Positions 40,139 through 49,587 of a stretch of 64,000 nt of DNA are shown here, in pieces. The stretch is from positions 30,461-94,460 of the forward strand of contig CAYLPU010000003.1 in assembly GCA_964385635.1 (NCBI GenBank), written 5' to 3'. Source of the DNA: CAYLPU01 sp964385635. GTDB lineage: Bacteria; Chloroflexota; Anaerolineae; B4-G1. Below the pieces are notes generated by a model. It searched no databases. It was not told the origin of the DNA and was given only the letters and a program-made list of their open reading frames with translations. How positions within the stretch are numbered: the stretch's first letter is position 1; the number at the start of each line of letters is the position of its first letter. Both the position numbers and the translations under genes were made by a program.

Positions 40139-41869
40139 GTGATAGGTGGGGGCCTCTTTTTGCTGTGCGCCTGCGCCAAACAGGGACACCCCACGATAAC
40201 ACCAACAGACGCACCGCTTTCTGCGAGGACTGCCGTCCCAACTAGCACAACACTGCCTGTCCCCACCTACGCATCTTTGCCCAGCCCGCCTCCTTCGATC
40301 GAGCCGACGGGCGAGCCACCCACTCACACCCTGACCGTCACCGACCATGGCCCATCTGACGCCGATCTGGCGATTCAGGTCTCGGGGCCGGTTCAAGTTG
40401 TCCCAGGTGAAACGACCATCTACACCTTGACCATTCGCAACCGCGGCCCGGCCCCGGCCACATCCATCGTGCTCACCGACGTACTCCCGAAAGGCGTGAT
40501 TCCGGTCTGGACCCAACCTGCTCAACCTTTGTGCGGACGGCAGGAACGCAGCGTCAGTTGCGATGTGGGCGATTTGCGGGGAAGTGACGCGGTCACTGTT
40601 ACTCTGGACCTTTCTGTCGGCGGGACCGAGACCCTCATTACCGACACGCAACTGGCTGGGGTGACCCTGGATCTGTCCGCGTCCACTTGTGCTATAGATC
40701 AAGATTCTACCCCACCCCACGTCACGTGTCGTCTGACCAACCTCCAACCTGACGCCGATGCACAGATGCGCATCGGTGTAGACGTGGACGCCTGGATAAC
40801 AGGGACACTCGTCCACACCGCCACCGTCGCGGCGAACGAGGCCGACACGAACCGCTCGAACAACCGCGCAACGTTCACAATGACGGTCGGTGCGGCCGGG
40901 CCTGTGACCGTCACCACCGTTCCCACCACCACCGACCTGGTTGTGCAAGCCGACGGACCCTCAAGCGTCATCGCGGGCCAGCCATTTACCTACACTTTCA
41001 CCATCACCAATCGAGGAGCGCTGGACGCTACCGGCGTGAGTTTTGAGGACGTTTTGCCGCTGGCCACGACTCTCAACGCTTACGCGCCGGGTTTACCTCT
41101 CTGCGAGCAGCAAGACGATGCGCTCACCTGTTACCTGCGCGATCCAGACAGCGACGAGACCATTACCTTTACCCTGGTTATCATCGGGTATGCCGGGCAG
41201 CCAATGATAATAGAGCCGGATCTGCTGATGCCGGGTTGGCCCATCTGCTCTGTGCTGAAAGAGAGAACTTATCTCCACATCGTCAACTGTGAACTCGGAG
41301 TGTTGAAACCCGGCCAGGCAACCCACGTTCAATTGGTCCTCGTTGCCAGGGGAGTGCAGGAGCGGATGATGGTCAACACGGCTTCCGTGAGTGCCAATGA
41401 GGTCGAACTGAACCCTTTGGACAATACGAACGCCGCGACGATTACCGTGCAAACCAGAGCTGATCTGTCAGTACGGTCCGCGATCTCTGGGCTGGCGGTC
41501 GCGGGCAAGGCGTTGAGTTATACCCTGACCGTCGCTAACATCGGGCCATCGGATGCCGCCGATGTGGTGCTCGCCGATACGTTGCCGCTGGGCACGAGGT
41601 TGGTCTCGGTTGTTCCCAGCCAGGGAGAGGATTGCAGGATAGAACGAGATGATACCTCGACCGACACTGTTATCTGTAGCCTGGGCCGTCTGAGCGGCGG
41701 CGAGACAGCCACCGTAACTATTATCGTCGCGGTTGACGAATCGCTGACTCCGGCATTGGCAGAACCGATCACTCACTCCGCCAGGGTCGTGGCAGAGCAG
41801 GCCGACCCAAACCCCAGCAACAACGAGTTGACGCAAGTCATCCCGGTCAGCACCGGGGTTGAAGACTAG
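40139..41869 (+). CDS. Extracytoplasmic protein with several DUF11 domains
   Basis: Secreted or lipid-anchored protein of about 576 aa. A short hydrophobic N-terminus (IGGGLFLLCAC) is followed by a Thr/Pro-rich linker. Then come three or more DUF11 (Ig-like) repeats, each with a YTLTIRNRGP-, YTFTITNRGALDATGV- or YTLTVANIGPSDAADV-type start and an ANEADTNRSNN-type end. The GTG start is uncertain: the frame stays open upstream to 40064 without a canonical start codon and reads VWDYFKTKTTIAVV, which would complete a better signal peptide, so the true 5' end may have been lost. It lies four bases before the exporter permease genes and may be their extracytoplasmic partner. Confidence 0.7.
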   Translation: MIGGGLFLLCACAKQGHPTITPTDAPLSARTAVPTSTTLPVPTYASLPSPPPSIEPTGEPPTHTLTVTDHGPSDADLAIQVSGPVQVVPGETTIYTLTIRNRGPAPATSIVLTDVLPKGVIPVWTQPAQPLCGRQERSVSCDVGDLRGSDAVTVTLDLSVGGTETLITDTQLAGVTLDLSASTCAIDQDSTPPHVTCRLTNLQPDADAQMRIGVDVDAWITGTLVHTATVAANEADTNRSNNRATFTMTVGAAGPVTVTTVPTTTDLVVQADGPSSVIAGQPFTYTFTITNRGALDATGVSFEDVLPLATTLNAYAPGLPLCEQQDDALTCYLRDPDSDETITFTLVIIGYAGQPMIIEPDLLMPGWPICSVLKERTYLHIVNCELGVLKPGQATHVQLVLVARGVQERMMVNTASVSANEVELNPLDNTNAATITVQTRADLSVRSAISGLAVAGKALSYTLTVANIGPSDAADVVLADTLPLGTRLVSVVPSQGEDCRIERDDTSTDTVICSLGRLSGGETATVTIIVAVDESLTPALAEPITHSARVVAEQADPNPSNNELTQVIPVSTGVED

Positions 41870-41872
41870 GTT

Positions 41873-44800
41873 ATGACTTTTATTCTGCGGCGCGCCAGAC
41901 GGCATTGGCAGATCTTGCTCACCCTGAGCCTGGGGGTGGTCATGACGACGGCGCTGCTGGCCAGCGGCCCGCTGTTGGTGGACACCGTCATTGAGATGGG
42001 ACTCTATCTCACGCTTCAGAGTTCCAGCGTGGCAGATGGAAGTCTGCGCCTCACCACATCCACCCAGGTAGATCAGGTTGGTTTTCAGGCGCTCGACAGC
42101 GAAATACCAGCCTTGCTCCAGGGCGCGTTGGGCGAACACCTGGGCCGCGTGGTACGGACGGCAGAATCGGAATGGATGTTCCCCTGGGTAGGCGGCCAAT
42201 TGGCGACCGATCAGCGGGTCAATCTGCGTTTTTATGAAGGCATACAGGATCGCGTCGAGTATGTCGCGGGCGAGTGGCCGGGGGAGGCGAACGGTGAACC
42301 CATCGGCTTTGCTCAGGGCAGGCCCAACGTCATCCGGGCTGTCATCGGCGACGGAATGGCCCGCTCGTTCGCCCTGCGCGTGGGCGATCGTTTACCGCTG
42401 AGCCTAAAGCAAAACAGCGCCGGGCCGGACGTCTGGATCGAGGTGGCGGGGGTCGTGCGTCCCCAAAATCCCCGCGATCCGTATTGGTTTGGCGAGTTTA
42501 GCCCTTTGGCTTCTCATAGTACCCAGCGTTGGTCTAGCCAGTACAGTGCGATTGTACCTGTGGACGCTTTCTTCCCGGCCGTCGCCTCGCTGTTCCCCGG
42601 AGACGAGATTGAGTTGGCCTGGCACGCGCTATTGAGACATGATACCTTTTCCGCCGCCGACATTGAGCCATTCCAGGCGCAACTCACCGGGCTGAACGCC
42701 GAACTAGACGCTTTTCAACCTCGTGTGACACTGTACACAGGCGTGCCGGATATCCTGGCGAGTTTCCAGAACCAGATCGAGTCTATTCGTGTTCCTCTCT
42801 ACATCCTCATCGCCGAAGTGATGTTTCTGGTGCTGTATTATGTGACAATGGTCGCAGCGCTCTCGATGCGCCAGGTGGAGCGAGAGTTTGCTATCCTGCG
42901 TAGCCGGGGAGCTTCAGGTTGGCAAATCGTCAGAATCCAGCTTGTTGAGGCGCTGATCATTCTGGCGGTGGCCTTTTTGAGCGGCCCTTGGTTGGGGGCG
43001 GGGTTGGTGAAAGGGTTGTCCTGGGCAGGGCCGCTGGCCGACATGGGGCAGGCCGATTGGGGTTTGAGCCAAAGCGCCTGGCTGGCTGCCGGCATTGGCA
43101 CACTGGCCTGCCTGGCGGGTCTGTTGCTTCCTCTCGGCCCAGCGCTGCGACGCAGCATCGTCACGCATCAACAGATGGCGGCGCGAGGCGCCCGCCCGCC
43201 GTGGTGGCAACGGTTGTACCTCGACGTGTTCGTCCTGGTGGGAGGGCTGGTTCTGCTGTGGCGGCTGCGCCTGTACGGAGAGATGACCACCGGCGGGCCT
43301 GGCGGCGCCCGATTGGATTGGCTGCTGTTGCTCTCACCGGTGGCTTTGCTATTGGGGTCGGCTACCATCTTGCTGCGGGTGTTCCCGTTGGTTCTGCGGG
43401 CGATGGCCTTTTTCGCCGCTCGTGGGCGAGGGCTGGCAGGCGCGCTGGCTTTGTGGCAGGCATCGCGCAACCCCACCCACGTGGCCCGGCTGGTCTTGTT
43501 GCTCACGCTGGCAATCGCCCTGGGCAATCTCTCCACTGGGTTGAACGCCACGCTGGATCAAAGCGAGTACGATCGGGCGTACTATTTGGCTGGCAATGAC
43601 CTGCGGCTGACCTCCCAGCGCGCTGTCCCGCTGGTTGATTTGCAGTCGGCGCCAGGCGTGCTTCAACTGTCCGGCGCGTGGCGCGGCCAGGGCACGGTGG
43701 CCGTTGAGTCCACTCAGATGCATCCCAGCTTTGAGGTATTGGCAATCGAGCCGGATTCATTCACAGGAGTCACCACGTATCGCGACGACTTTGCGGATCA
43801 TGACATGGACGAACTGTCAAGTCACCTGGCGGTCCAAGAAGGACAGCATCCCTCGCTGCTGCTGCTCCCCGGCCAACCGGTCAGATTTGGGCTTTGGTTG
43901 TGGGGGATGCCTGAGGACAAAGCGGAACTGGATTCGTATCAAAGGTGGATAGATGGCGACGGAGACGCAGAGCGCGTTGGCGTGGTGGCCAAACTGCAAA
44001 CGGCTCAAGGCGAGCTGTTCACCGCACGCCTGCAAAGGCCGGAAACCACTGGGCAAGCCGTCCTGCAGACGGATCGCTTTACTCTGCATACGAACGTCGG
44101 CGGGCGTGACGTCGGGTTGCGTATTTGCATCAAGCCGGACAACAAAGGTTGGCACTACTTCGAGGGTTCCTTGCCGGTTCTGCCGTCCTCCAGCTATCCG
44201 TTGAGCTTGCATTCTCTGTGGTTCCAAAATCAGGCCACCAGGCTCGGCGAGCCAATCGCAAAAGGAATGGCTCTGGTTGTAGACGACTTGACAGTGGTTG
44301 ATGCGGAAACCCAGGAACTGCAGGTCGTCGAGAACTTTGAGGGCCTCACCCGCACTTTGTTCTTAAATGTTATGGAGGGCTCTAGCATCCATGAAGGCCT
44401 CAGAACCTTTCCAACAGGCTGGGCATCTCGTTCTGGGAAGTCGGGGCAACTAGTGTCAATGAGTTATTCCCGCCCCGGGCAGACGTATCCCCTGCGATTG
44501 CGACAGGTCTGGACAAGCGCACCCCTGCCGGCGCTTGCCAGCCCAGCCTTTATCGAGATCACTGAGCTAAAAGTTGGCGATGTGGCCCGAGCCTGGGTCA
44601 ACTCGGCTGAAATAGATTTTCGCATCGTCGGCACGGCGCGTTACTTTCCCACGATGTACGAGCAGTTGGAAGCAGGTTTCTTGATTACCTCGCGCGATCT
44701 GTTGCTCGCGTTGTTTAACGAAACCTCACAACTCTCCACCAATCCCAACGAGGTCTTTATCGAGACCGACGGTAGCACTTCGATTGACAACCTGTCGTCA

Positions 44801-45301
44801 ATGGTGCCTATGCTCTCTCAGAGTTGGGAGGCGGAGAGCGTGCGCCAGACCCTCAAGGCCAACCCGCTGGCGCTGGGGCTGCGCAGTGTGACTTTTTTCG
44901 GCTCCGCTCTGACGACATTGTTGAGCCTGGTGGGATTTGCCACCCATTTCTATTTGAGCGTCCGTCAGCGGGAGACGCTTTACGGGGTGATGCGGGCGCT
45001 GGGGCTCTCGTCGCGCCAGTTGTACGGCTCGATAGTGCTCGAGCAAGCAGTCCTCATCCTGGCGGGGCTGGCCCTGGGCACCGGTCTGGGGGTGTTGCTC
45101 AACCAGATCACTTTGCCACGACTGCCCGTTTCATTAGCAGACCGGCCACCCATTCCACCCTTCGTTCCGCGTGCGGACTGGCTGGCTGTCGGATCGCTCT
45201 ATCTTCTTCTGGCCGTGGCTTTTCTGGTCATACTAGGCATCGTCACAGCTCTGCTGTGGCGTGCGCGCATTCACCGCATTTTGCGGATCGGGCAGGAATG
45301 A
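41873..45301 (+). CDS. MacB/FtsX-type ABC transporter permease, large
   Basis: Permease of 1142 aa. N-terminal signal-anchor (WQILLTLSLGVVMTTALLAS), a large external domain, a four-helix FtsX core (about 300-560), a second large external domain (about 570-960) and a final three-helix FtsX unit (GSALTTLLSLVGFATHFYLS, VRQRETLYGVMRALGLSSRQ). The QRE...VMRALG motif is typical of FtsX/LolE coupling to the ATPase. In frame at 42299-42322 is a CCTGAGCC-family repeat (peptide GEPIGFAQGR). Probably exports or extracts lipids or lipoproteins, or senses envelope stress; cargo unknown. Overlaps the next permease by four bases. Confidence 0.85.
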   Translation: MTFILRRARRHWQILLTLSLGVVMTTALLASGPLLVDTVIEMGLYLTLQSSSVADGSLRLTTSTQVDQVGFQALDSEIPALLQGALGEHLGRVVRTAESEWMFPWVGGQLATDQRVNLRFYEGIQDRVEYVAGEWPGEANGEPIGFAQGRPNVIRAVIGDGMARSFALRVGDRLPLSLKQNSAGPDVWIEVAGVVRPQNPRDPYWFGEFSPLASHSTQRWSSQYSAIVPVDAFFPAVASLFPGDEIELAWHALLRHDTFSAADIEPFQAQLTGLNAELDAFQPRVTLYTGVPDILASFQNQIESIRVPLYILIAEVMFLVLYYVTMVAALSMRQVEREFAILRSRGASGWQIVRIQLVEALIILAVAFLSGPWLGAGLVKGLSWAGPLADMGQADWGLSQSAWLAAGIGTLACLAGLLLPLGPALRRSIVTHQQMAARGARPPWWQRLYLDVFVLVGGLVLLWRLRLYGEMTTGGPGGARLDWLLLLSPVALLLGSATILLRVFPLVLRAMAFFAARGRGLAGALALWQASRNPTHVARLVLLLTLAIALGNLSTGLNATLDQSEYDRAYYLAGNDLRLTSQRAVPLVDLQSAPGVLQLSGAWRGQGTVAVESTQMHPSFEVLAIEPDSFTGVTTYRDDFADHDMDELSSHLAVQEGQHPSLLLLPGQPVRFGLWLWGMPEDKAELDSYQRWIDGDGDAERVGVVAKLQTAQGELFTARLQRPETTGQAVLQTDRFTLHTNVGGRDVGLRICIKPDNKGWHYFEGSLPVLPSSSYPLSLHSLWFQNQATRLGEPIAKGMALVVDDLTVVDAETQELQVVENFEGLTRTLFLNVMEGSSIHEGLRTFPTGWASRSGKSGQLVSMSYSRPGQTYPLRLRQVWTSAPLPALASPAFIEITELKVGDVARAWVNSAEIDFRIVGTARYFPTMYEQLEAGFLITSRDLLLALFNETSQLSTNPNEVFIETDGSTSIDNLSSMVPMLSQSWEAESVRQTLKANPLALGLRSVTFFGSALTTLLSLVGFATHFYLSVRQRETLYGVMRALGLSSRQLYGSIVLEQAVLILAGLALGTGLGVLLNQITLPRLPVSLADRPPIPPFVPRADWLAVGSLYLLLAVAFLVILGIVTALLWRARIHRILRIGQE

Positions 45302-47412
45302 TCAATCTCACTTTGCGCCACTTGACCCGGCATTGGCGCTTGAATGTAGCTGTGCTGCTGTGCCTGACGCTGGCCTCGGCGCTTTTGGCCGGTTTTTCCA
45401 GCTATACCGCAGCCGTCGCGGCGCGGGAATTGAACCAGAGCCTGGCTGAGGCCCGTCCCGCCGAGCGCAACCTCCTCATCACTGGGCCCCGTCATACTTT
45501 TAGCAAAGAGTTGTACGAACCTCTGCAAGAGAGCCTGGGGCAGGTCTTAAGGGATCGGTTGGTGATTCGCCACGCAGCGGCACCAGCCGACCCGCAGACT
45601 TTGATCGAGGGGACAGGCCAGAAGCGAGTCATCGCGTTCCTGGACGTGTATTCGTTCAACAAGTTGTCCGAGTATGTGCGCGTGGTCGAGGGCAGGTTGC
45701 CCGCCCAGGTCCGTCTGAGTGAGGCTAAAGGTTCTTGGCGACCACCGCCGATAGAGGCGGTCATTGGCGCGCGCGCAGCCGAGCAGTCGGGTTACGGCAT
45801 CGGCGATCGTTTGACGGGCAGTAAAACGTACCATCGCCTGGACATTGTGGGAATTGTTGAGCCTCTCGATCCCCACGACGATGTATGGGGCGAAGATTTG
45901 AGTGGTTTTGCCATCCGTGACCTCGACGCAGACGCAATCGCGCTGCCACTGATCATTGCGCCCGCATCAATGCAGAGTAATTATCCCGAAGCGCCGATTT
46001 TTTGGCACGAGGTATCCTGGCGCATCACGTTGAATCACCATCTCATCAGCGTAGACAAAGCCGAGACGCTCCATTCAGACCTGATCAACTTTCAGACGCA
46101 ATCCGCAACCAAACGCGCCACGATCAGCACCGGTCTAGTTCGAATTCTGGCCGATTACCTGGCACGGCTGTCTCGTGTACGTATGACGTTCTTTTTGCTC
46201 ACCGCACAGACTCTCATCTTTGTGTTGTACACGCTGACGTTGTTCACATCTTTTGTGGTTGACCGCTCACAAGTCGAATTGGCGACGCTATCCGAACGAG
46301 GCGCCAGCGCCTGGCAAATCACCCGGGTCTTTGGGCTGGAGAACCTGATCCTGGCGTTGCCGGCGGCGCTGCTCCTGGGGCCGGGGTTAGCGCAGGGTGC
46401 GATACAGTTGTGGGGCAAGAGCACCGGCGAGGTAGTGCCGAGTGCGTTGCCCCGCGAGGCGTGGCTGCTGTCAGGAGTCGCCGCCGGCTTTGGGTGGCTG
46501 GCACTGGTCTTGCCTGTCTTTCTGGCGGCGCGGCGTAGCGCACTTGGATGGCAGCATAAGCGCGCCCGACTCTCGCAGCTATCGGTAGCACAAAAACACT
46601 ACCTGGACCTGTACCTGTTGGCCTTTGGCGGGCTGCTGTATTGGCAACTGAACCGGTCTGGTTCTTTTGTGATGAGCCGCCTGGGAAACACCCAATTGAC
46701 GGATCCATTGCTATTGATAGGGCCTTCTCTATTGCTGATCGCTATAGCGATGGTTTCTTTGAGGACCTTGCCTTTCCTGCTGCGGCTGGTCGCCTGGTTT
46801 TTTCGACACCTGCGAGGATTGGTGCTCCCCCTGGGCCTGTTCCGTCTGGCCCGAGACCCGCTGCAACCCAGCCGCGTGGTGCTACTGGTCAGTCTGACAG
46901 TCGGCTTGATGCTGTTCACCCGCACCTTTGGGGACTCGTTGGCTTACAGCCAGGAGGCACTACGATCCGACGTGCTGGCGCAAGGAATCAGCACCGCTTT
47001 GCAACTGAACGCGCTGACCTTACTCCTGTTCAGTGTGATTGCGTTTTTTCTGGTTCACTTTGTCGCGGCGCAGGGGCGTGTGCGCGAGTTCGGCGTCTTG
47101 CGTGCGATGGGTCTCTCGGTACGCCAGTTGCTGACCCTGTTGGTCATAGAAGGCATACTGGTGCTGTTACTGGGGCTGCTGGCAGGCACCATCGTTGGTT
47201 TTGGCCTATCCCACATTATGATTCCTTACCTTTCGCAGCCGCTTGCCGAGTCGCTTGGCGGTGTCACCATTGAGCGGATCCTGATTAATTGGCCCGCCGT
47301 CGCCCGGTTGTATGTCCTTTTGATTGGGGTTTACGGATCGGCGCTGGTGCTTCTGGTGTTGGTTCTAATGCGCACGGGCGTGCACCAGGCACTACACATC
47401 GGAGATGAATGA
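45298..47412 (+). CDS. MacB/FtsX-type ABC transporter permease, second
   Basis: Permease of 704 aa beginning MINLTLRHLTRHWRLNVAVL at an ATG overlapping the previous stop; the longer in-frame extension lies inside the upstream gene. Architecture parallels its neighbour: N-terminal helix, external domain to about residue 280, two groups of FtsX helices, and a C-terminal VREFGVLRAMGLSVRQLLTL coupling segment. The pair would form a heterodimeric exporter powered by the next gene. Confidence 0.85.
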   Translation: MINLTLRHLTRHWRLNVAVLLCLTLASALLAGFSSYTAAVAARELNQSLAEARPAERNLLITGPRHTFSKELYEPLQESLGQVLRDRLVIRHAAAPADPQTLIEGTGQKRVIAFLDVYSFNKLSEYVRVVEGRLPAQVRLSEAKGSWRPPPIEAVIGARAAEQSGYGIGDRLTGSKTYHRLDIVGIVEPLDPHDDVWGEDLSGFAIRDLDADAIALPLIIAPASMQSNYPEAPIFWHEVSWRITLNHHLISVDKAETLHSDLINFQTQSATKRATISTGLVRILADYLARLSRVRMTFFLLTAQTLIFVLYTLTLFTSFVVDRSQVELATLSERGASAWQITRVFGLENLILALPAALLLGPGLAQGAIQLWGKSTGEVVPSALPREAWLLSGVAAGFGWLALVLPVFLAARRSALGWQHKRARLSQLSVAQKHYLDLYLLAFGGLLYWQLNRSGSFVMSRLGNTQLTDPLLLIGPSLLLIAIAMVSLRTLPFLLRLVAWFFRHLRGLVLPLGLFRLARDPLQPSRVVLLVSLTVGLMLFTRTFGDSLAYSQEALRSDVLAQGISTALQLNALTLLLFSVIAFFLVHFVAAQGRVREFGVLRAMGLSVRQLLTLLVIEGILVLLLGLLAGTIVGFGLSHIMIPYLSQPLAESLGGVTIERILINWPAVARLYVLLIGVYGSALVLLVLVLMRTGVHQALHIGDE

Positions 47413-49088
47413 GTATGGAGACAGAGTCCTTTGTGCTATGCGATAACCTATTCAAAATCTACAAGATCGCCGACTTGGAAGTGGTCGCGCTGCAAGGCCT
47501 GAACCTGGAATTGGCGCAGGGCGAGATGATGGCCCTGGTCGGCCCATCGGGTGTGGGCAAGTCCACGCTGCTAAACGTGATCGGGGGGCTAGACACACCC
47601 AGCGCCGGGGGTGTGTGGGTGGCCGGTTGGGATCTGCTCAGGATGAAGGATCGAGAGCGGGTCGAATACAAACGTCAGGTTGTGGGCTTTGTCTGGCAAC
47701 AGCCATCCCGCAACCTTTTGCCCTATCTCTCGGCCCGAGAAAACGTCGAGTTGCCTATGCAGTACAATGGCGTCGAAGCCGACGTGCGCAGAAAACGTGC
47801 GCTAGAGTTGCTGGACGCAGTTGGCCTGGCCGACCGCGCTGATTTTCACCTCGATCGTCTCTCAGGCGGGGAGCAGCAGCGGGTCGCGCTGGCCGTGGCG
47901 CTGGCGAACAACCCGCCACTGCTGCTGGGCGACGAGTTGACCGGTCAGGTGGACTCAGAGTCAGCGATGCGGGTCATTGACGCGCTGCGGGCCATCAACC
48001 AGGCTTATGGCACGACCGTTATCATCGTCACCCACGACCCGCTGGTCGCCAGTCGAGTGGACCGCGTGGTGACGGTTCGCGACGGGCGCACCAGCACCGA
48101 GATTCGCCGCTGCCGGAATCAAGAGGATGGCAGCGTTCACGAAGAAGAGTGGGTCATTCTCGACCCGGTGGGCCGTTTGCAACTGCCCCGCGCTTACGTC
48201 AACAACCTCGAAATGAGAGAGCTGGTCAGGGTGCACCTGGAACCGGATCACATTTCCGTCTGGCCGCGAAAGGACGACGAACGACGGGCGATGGATGACC
48301 CTTCGGCAGGCTCAGGGCAGGCAGGACAAGAATCACCGGTCGCCCATCTGTGGTCAGCAGACGGCGATCAGCGGTCAGATGTTGGCGTCTCTATTGCGGC
48401 GAAAGACCTGACCCGCACTTTTGAGCTAGCCGGGGAAAAAGTGCACGCACTCCAAAGAGTTAACCTGAAGATTCCCGCTGGTTCTCTGAGCGCGATCAAG
48501 GGGCCTTCGGGATCGGGCAAGACGACGCTTTTGACCCTGGTCGCGGGCCTGGACGAGCCTACCGCTGGCGCTGCGTGTTTCGGTGAGCGGTCGTTGGCCG
48601 AGATGTCGGTCCAAGAAAGGATTGATCTTTGTCGGCAGCAGATTGGCTTTGTCTTTCAAACCTTTGGTCTGTTGCCCTTTTTGTCTGTTGAAGAAAACGT
48701 CCAGGTTCCGTTGCGGCTCCTGCGCACCTCCCGCCAGGAGCGCCGGGTTTTAGTGGACGAGGTGTTGGAAATGGTCGGCCTGGCGGATCGCGCTAAGCAC
48801 CGCACCTACGAGCTGTCGGGCGGCGAGCAACAGCGCGTCGCCATCGCGCGGGCCTTGGTCAAACGCCCCGCGCTCATCCTGGCCGACGAACCCACGGGCC
48901 AATTGGACACGCTGACCGGCGCGAGTATCATCGCGCTTTTGAAAGAGATCGCAACCCAGACAGGCGTCACGGTGGTAGTTGCCAGCCATGACCCCAACGT
49001 CCACGAGGCTGCCGACTGGCTCTTTGAATTGAAGGATGGATGGTTGGTCGGAACTGTGGATCAACGTGGGAAGAGGATTTTGCCCTAA
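47409..49088 (+). CDS. Double ABC ATPase of the MacB/LolD type, two nucleotide-binding domains in one chain
   Basis: 559 aa containing two complete ATPase domains. NBD1 (about 8-235): Walker A GPSGVGKST, signature LSGGEQQRVALAVAL, Walker B LLLGDELTG. NBD2 (about 325-545): GPSGSGKTT, ELSGGEQQRVAIARAL, LILADEPTG. Between them is an AbrB-like beta segment (ILDPVGRLQLPRAYVNNLEM), which I recall as a C-terminal appendage of single-domain relatives. A linker of about 35 residues follows, encoded by two dispersed repeats: CCCTTCGGCAGGCTCAGGGC at 48299 and a GGTCAGCAGACGGCGATCAG tract at 48352. The fusion suits the two unequal permeases, giving one ATPase per permease half. Confidence 0.9.
   Translation: MSMETESFVLCDNLFKIYKIADLEVVALQGLNLELAQGEMMALVGPSGVGKSTLLNVIGGLDTPSAGGVWVAGWDLLRMKDRERVEYKRQVVGFVWQQPSRNLLPYLSARENVELPMQYNGVEADVRRKRALELLDAVGLADRADFHLDRLSGGEQQRVALAVALANNPPLLLGDELTGQVDSESAMRVIDALRAINQAYGTTVIIVTHDPLVASRVDRVVTVRDGRTSTEIRRCRNQEDGSVHEEEWVILDPVGRLQLPRAYVNNLEMRELVRVHLEPDHISVWPRKDDERRAMDDPSAGSGQAGQESPVAHLWSADGDQRSDVGVSIAAKDLTRTFELAGEKVHALQRVNLKIPAGSLSAIKGPSGSGKTTLLTLVAGLDEPTAGAACFGERSLAEMSVQERIDLCRQQIGFVFQTFGLLPFLSVEENVQVPLRLLRTSRQERRVLVDEVLEMVGLADRAKHRTYELSGGEQQRVAIARALVKRPALILADEPTGQLDTLTGASIIALLKEIATQTGVTVVVASHDPNVHEAADWLFELKDGWLVGTVDQRGKRILP
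48299..48386. repeat. Two dispersed repeats in the linker of the double ABC ATPase
   Basis: CCCTTCGGCAGGCTCAGGGCAGG (48299-48321), then GGTCAGCAGACGGCGATCAG and CGGTCAGATG (about 48352-48381). They occupy exactly the stretch between the appendage of NBD1 and the start of NBD2. Confidence 0.7.
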
Positions 49089-49483
49089 CCTTCCTGAGAA
49101 GCACCTTCCGTGAGATCGTGGCGCAGTACACCAGTGTCGATGCGTCCGTAGAAAATGTTCCCACGCACCTGGCGGGCGTTACGCCGTTTGAACTGGTGAG
49201 GGAGTCCGAGTGGATCACGCTGGACCTGCAACGGGCAGCCTTGTACGACGAACTGGACAGGTTTGAGTCGGTGCGGGATCGCATCGCCAACGTGCATCTG
49301 CGAGGACGGTTGGAGGGCAGCGAGTGGGTGCTGAGCCAAGCGCCGTTTGGTTTCTACGAAGCGTTGGACACCATCAGGAACCAGTGTAGGTACTCGGGAG
49401 TGCTGACGATGGAAGCAAGTATGCCACGCGATAGCGATTGGGAGGGTCTCGTGGCAGTTATGGTGTCCTTGAGAAGGCAGTAG
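49085..49483 (+). pseudogene. C-terminal fragment of a xylose-isomerase-like TIM-barrel protein
   Basis: An open frame running out of the end of the ATPase gene encodes ENVPTHLAGVTPFELV, ITLDLQRAALYDELDRF, RDRIANVHLRGRLEGSEW and YSGVLTMEAS. This is the pattern of the last strands of sugar-phosphate isomerase/epimerase barrels: Asp/His-type ligands after strands, D-R-I-A-N-V-H-L, and G-V-L-T-M-E. The first half of the barrel is missing. It lies directly before a response-regulator tail, so it looks like an older gene cut by arrival of the exporter block. The family assignment is tentative. Confidence 0.45.
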
Positions 49484-49525
49484 ATTAAAACCGTCCTGGG
49501 ATTCGAGTACAAACTGGTTGCTTGA
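49484..49525 (+). pseudogene. Last 13 codons of a lost response regulator
   Basis: Reads IKTVLGFEYKLVA then stop. Compare the end of the regulator at 39261-39948, IETVLGVGYKLVVD. This is the conserved C-terminal strand of OmpR-type DNA-binding domains, stranded in front of the histidine kinase gene. Confidence 0.65.
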
Positions 49526-49587
49526 ACTGGACGCTGGATACTGGATACTGGTTGGTCGCAATTCACTGTTCGCAATTCGCCATTCGC
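49526..49587. repeat. CTGGATACTGG and TTCGCAATTCGC repeats before the kinase
   Basis: GGACGCTGGATACTGGATAC, then CAATTCACTGTTCGCAATTC and GCCATTCGC. It fills the gap up to ATG 49588; the kinase frame stays open through it, but the residues are repeat-encoded. Confidence 0.65.

Noticed and set aside
26127..48321. CCTGAGCC/GGCTCAGG units as Chi-like or uptake sequences
   Set aside because: Only three variable copies are in 64 kb, all within genes and in both orientations; a genome-wide count would be needed to claim a functional motif.
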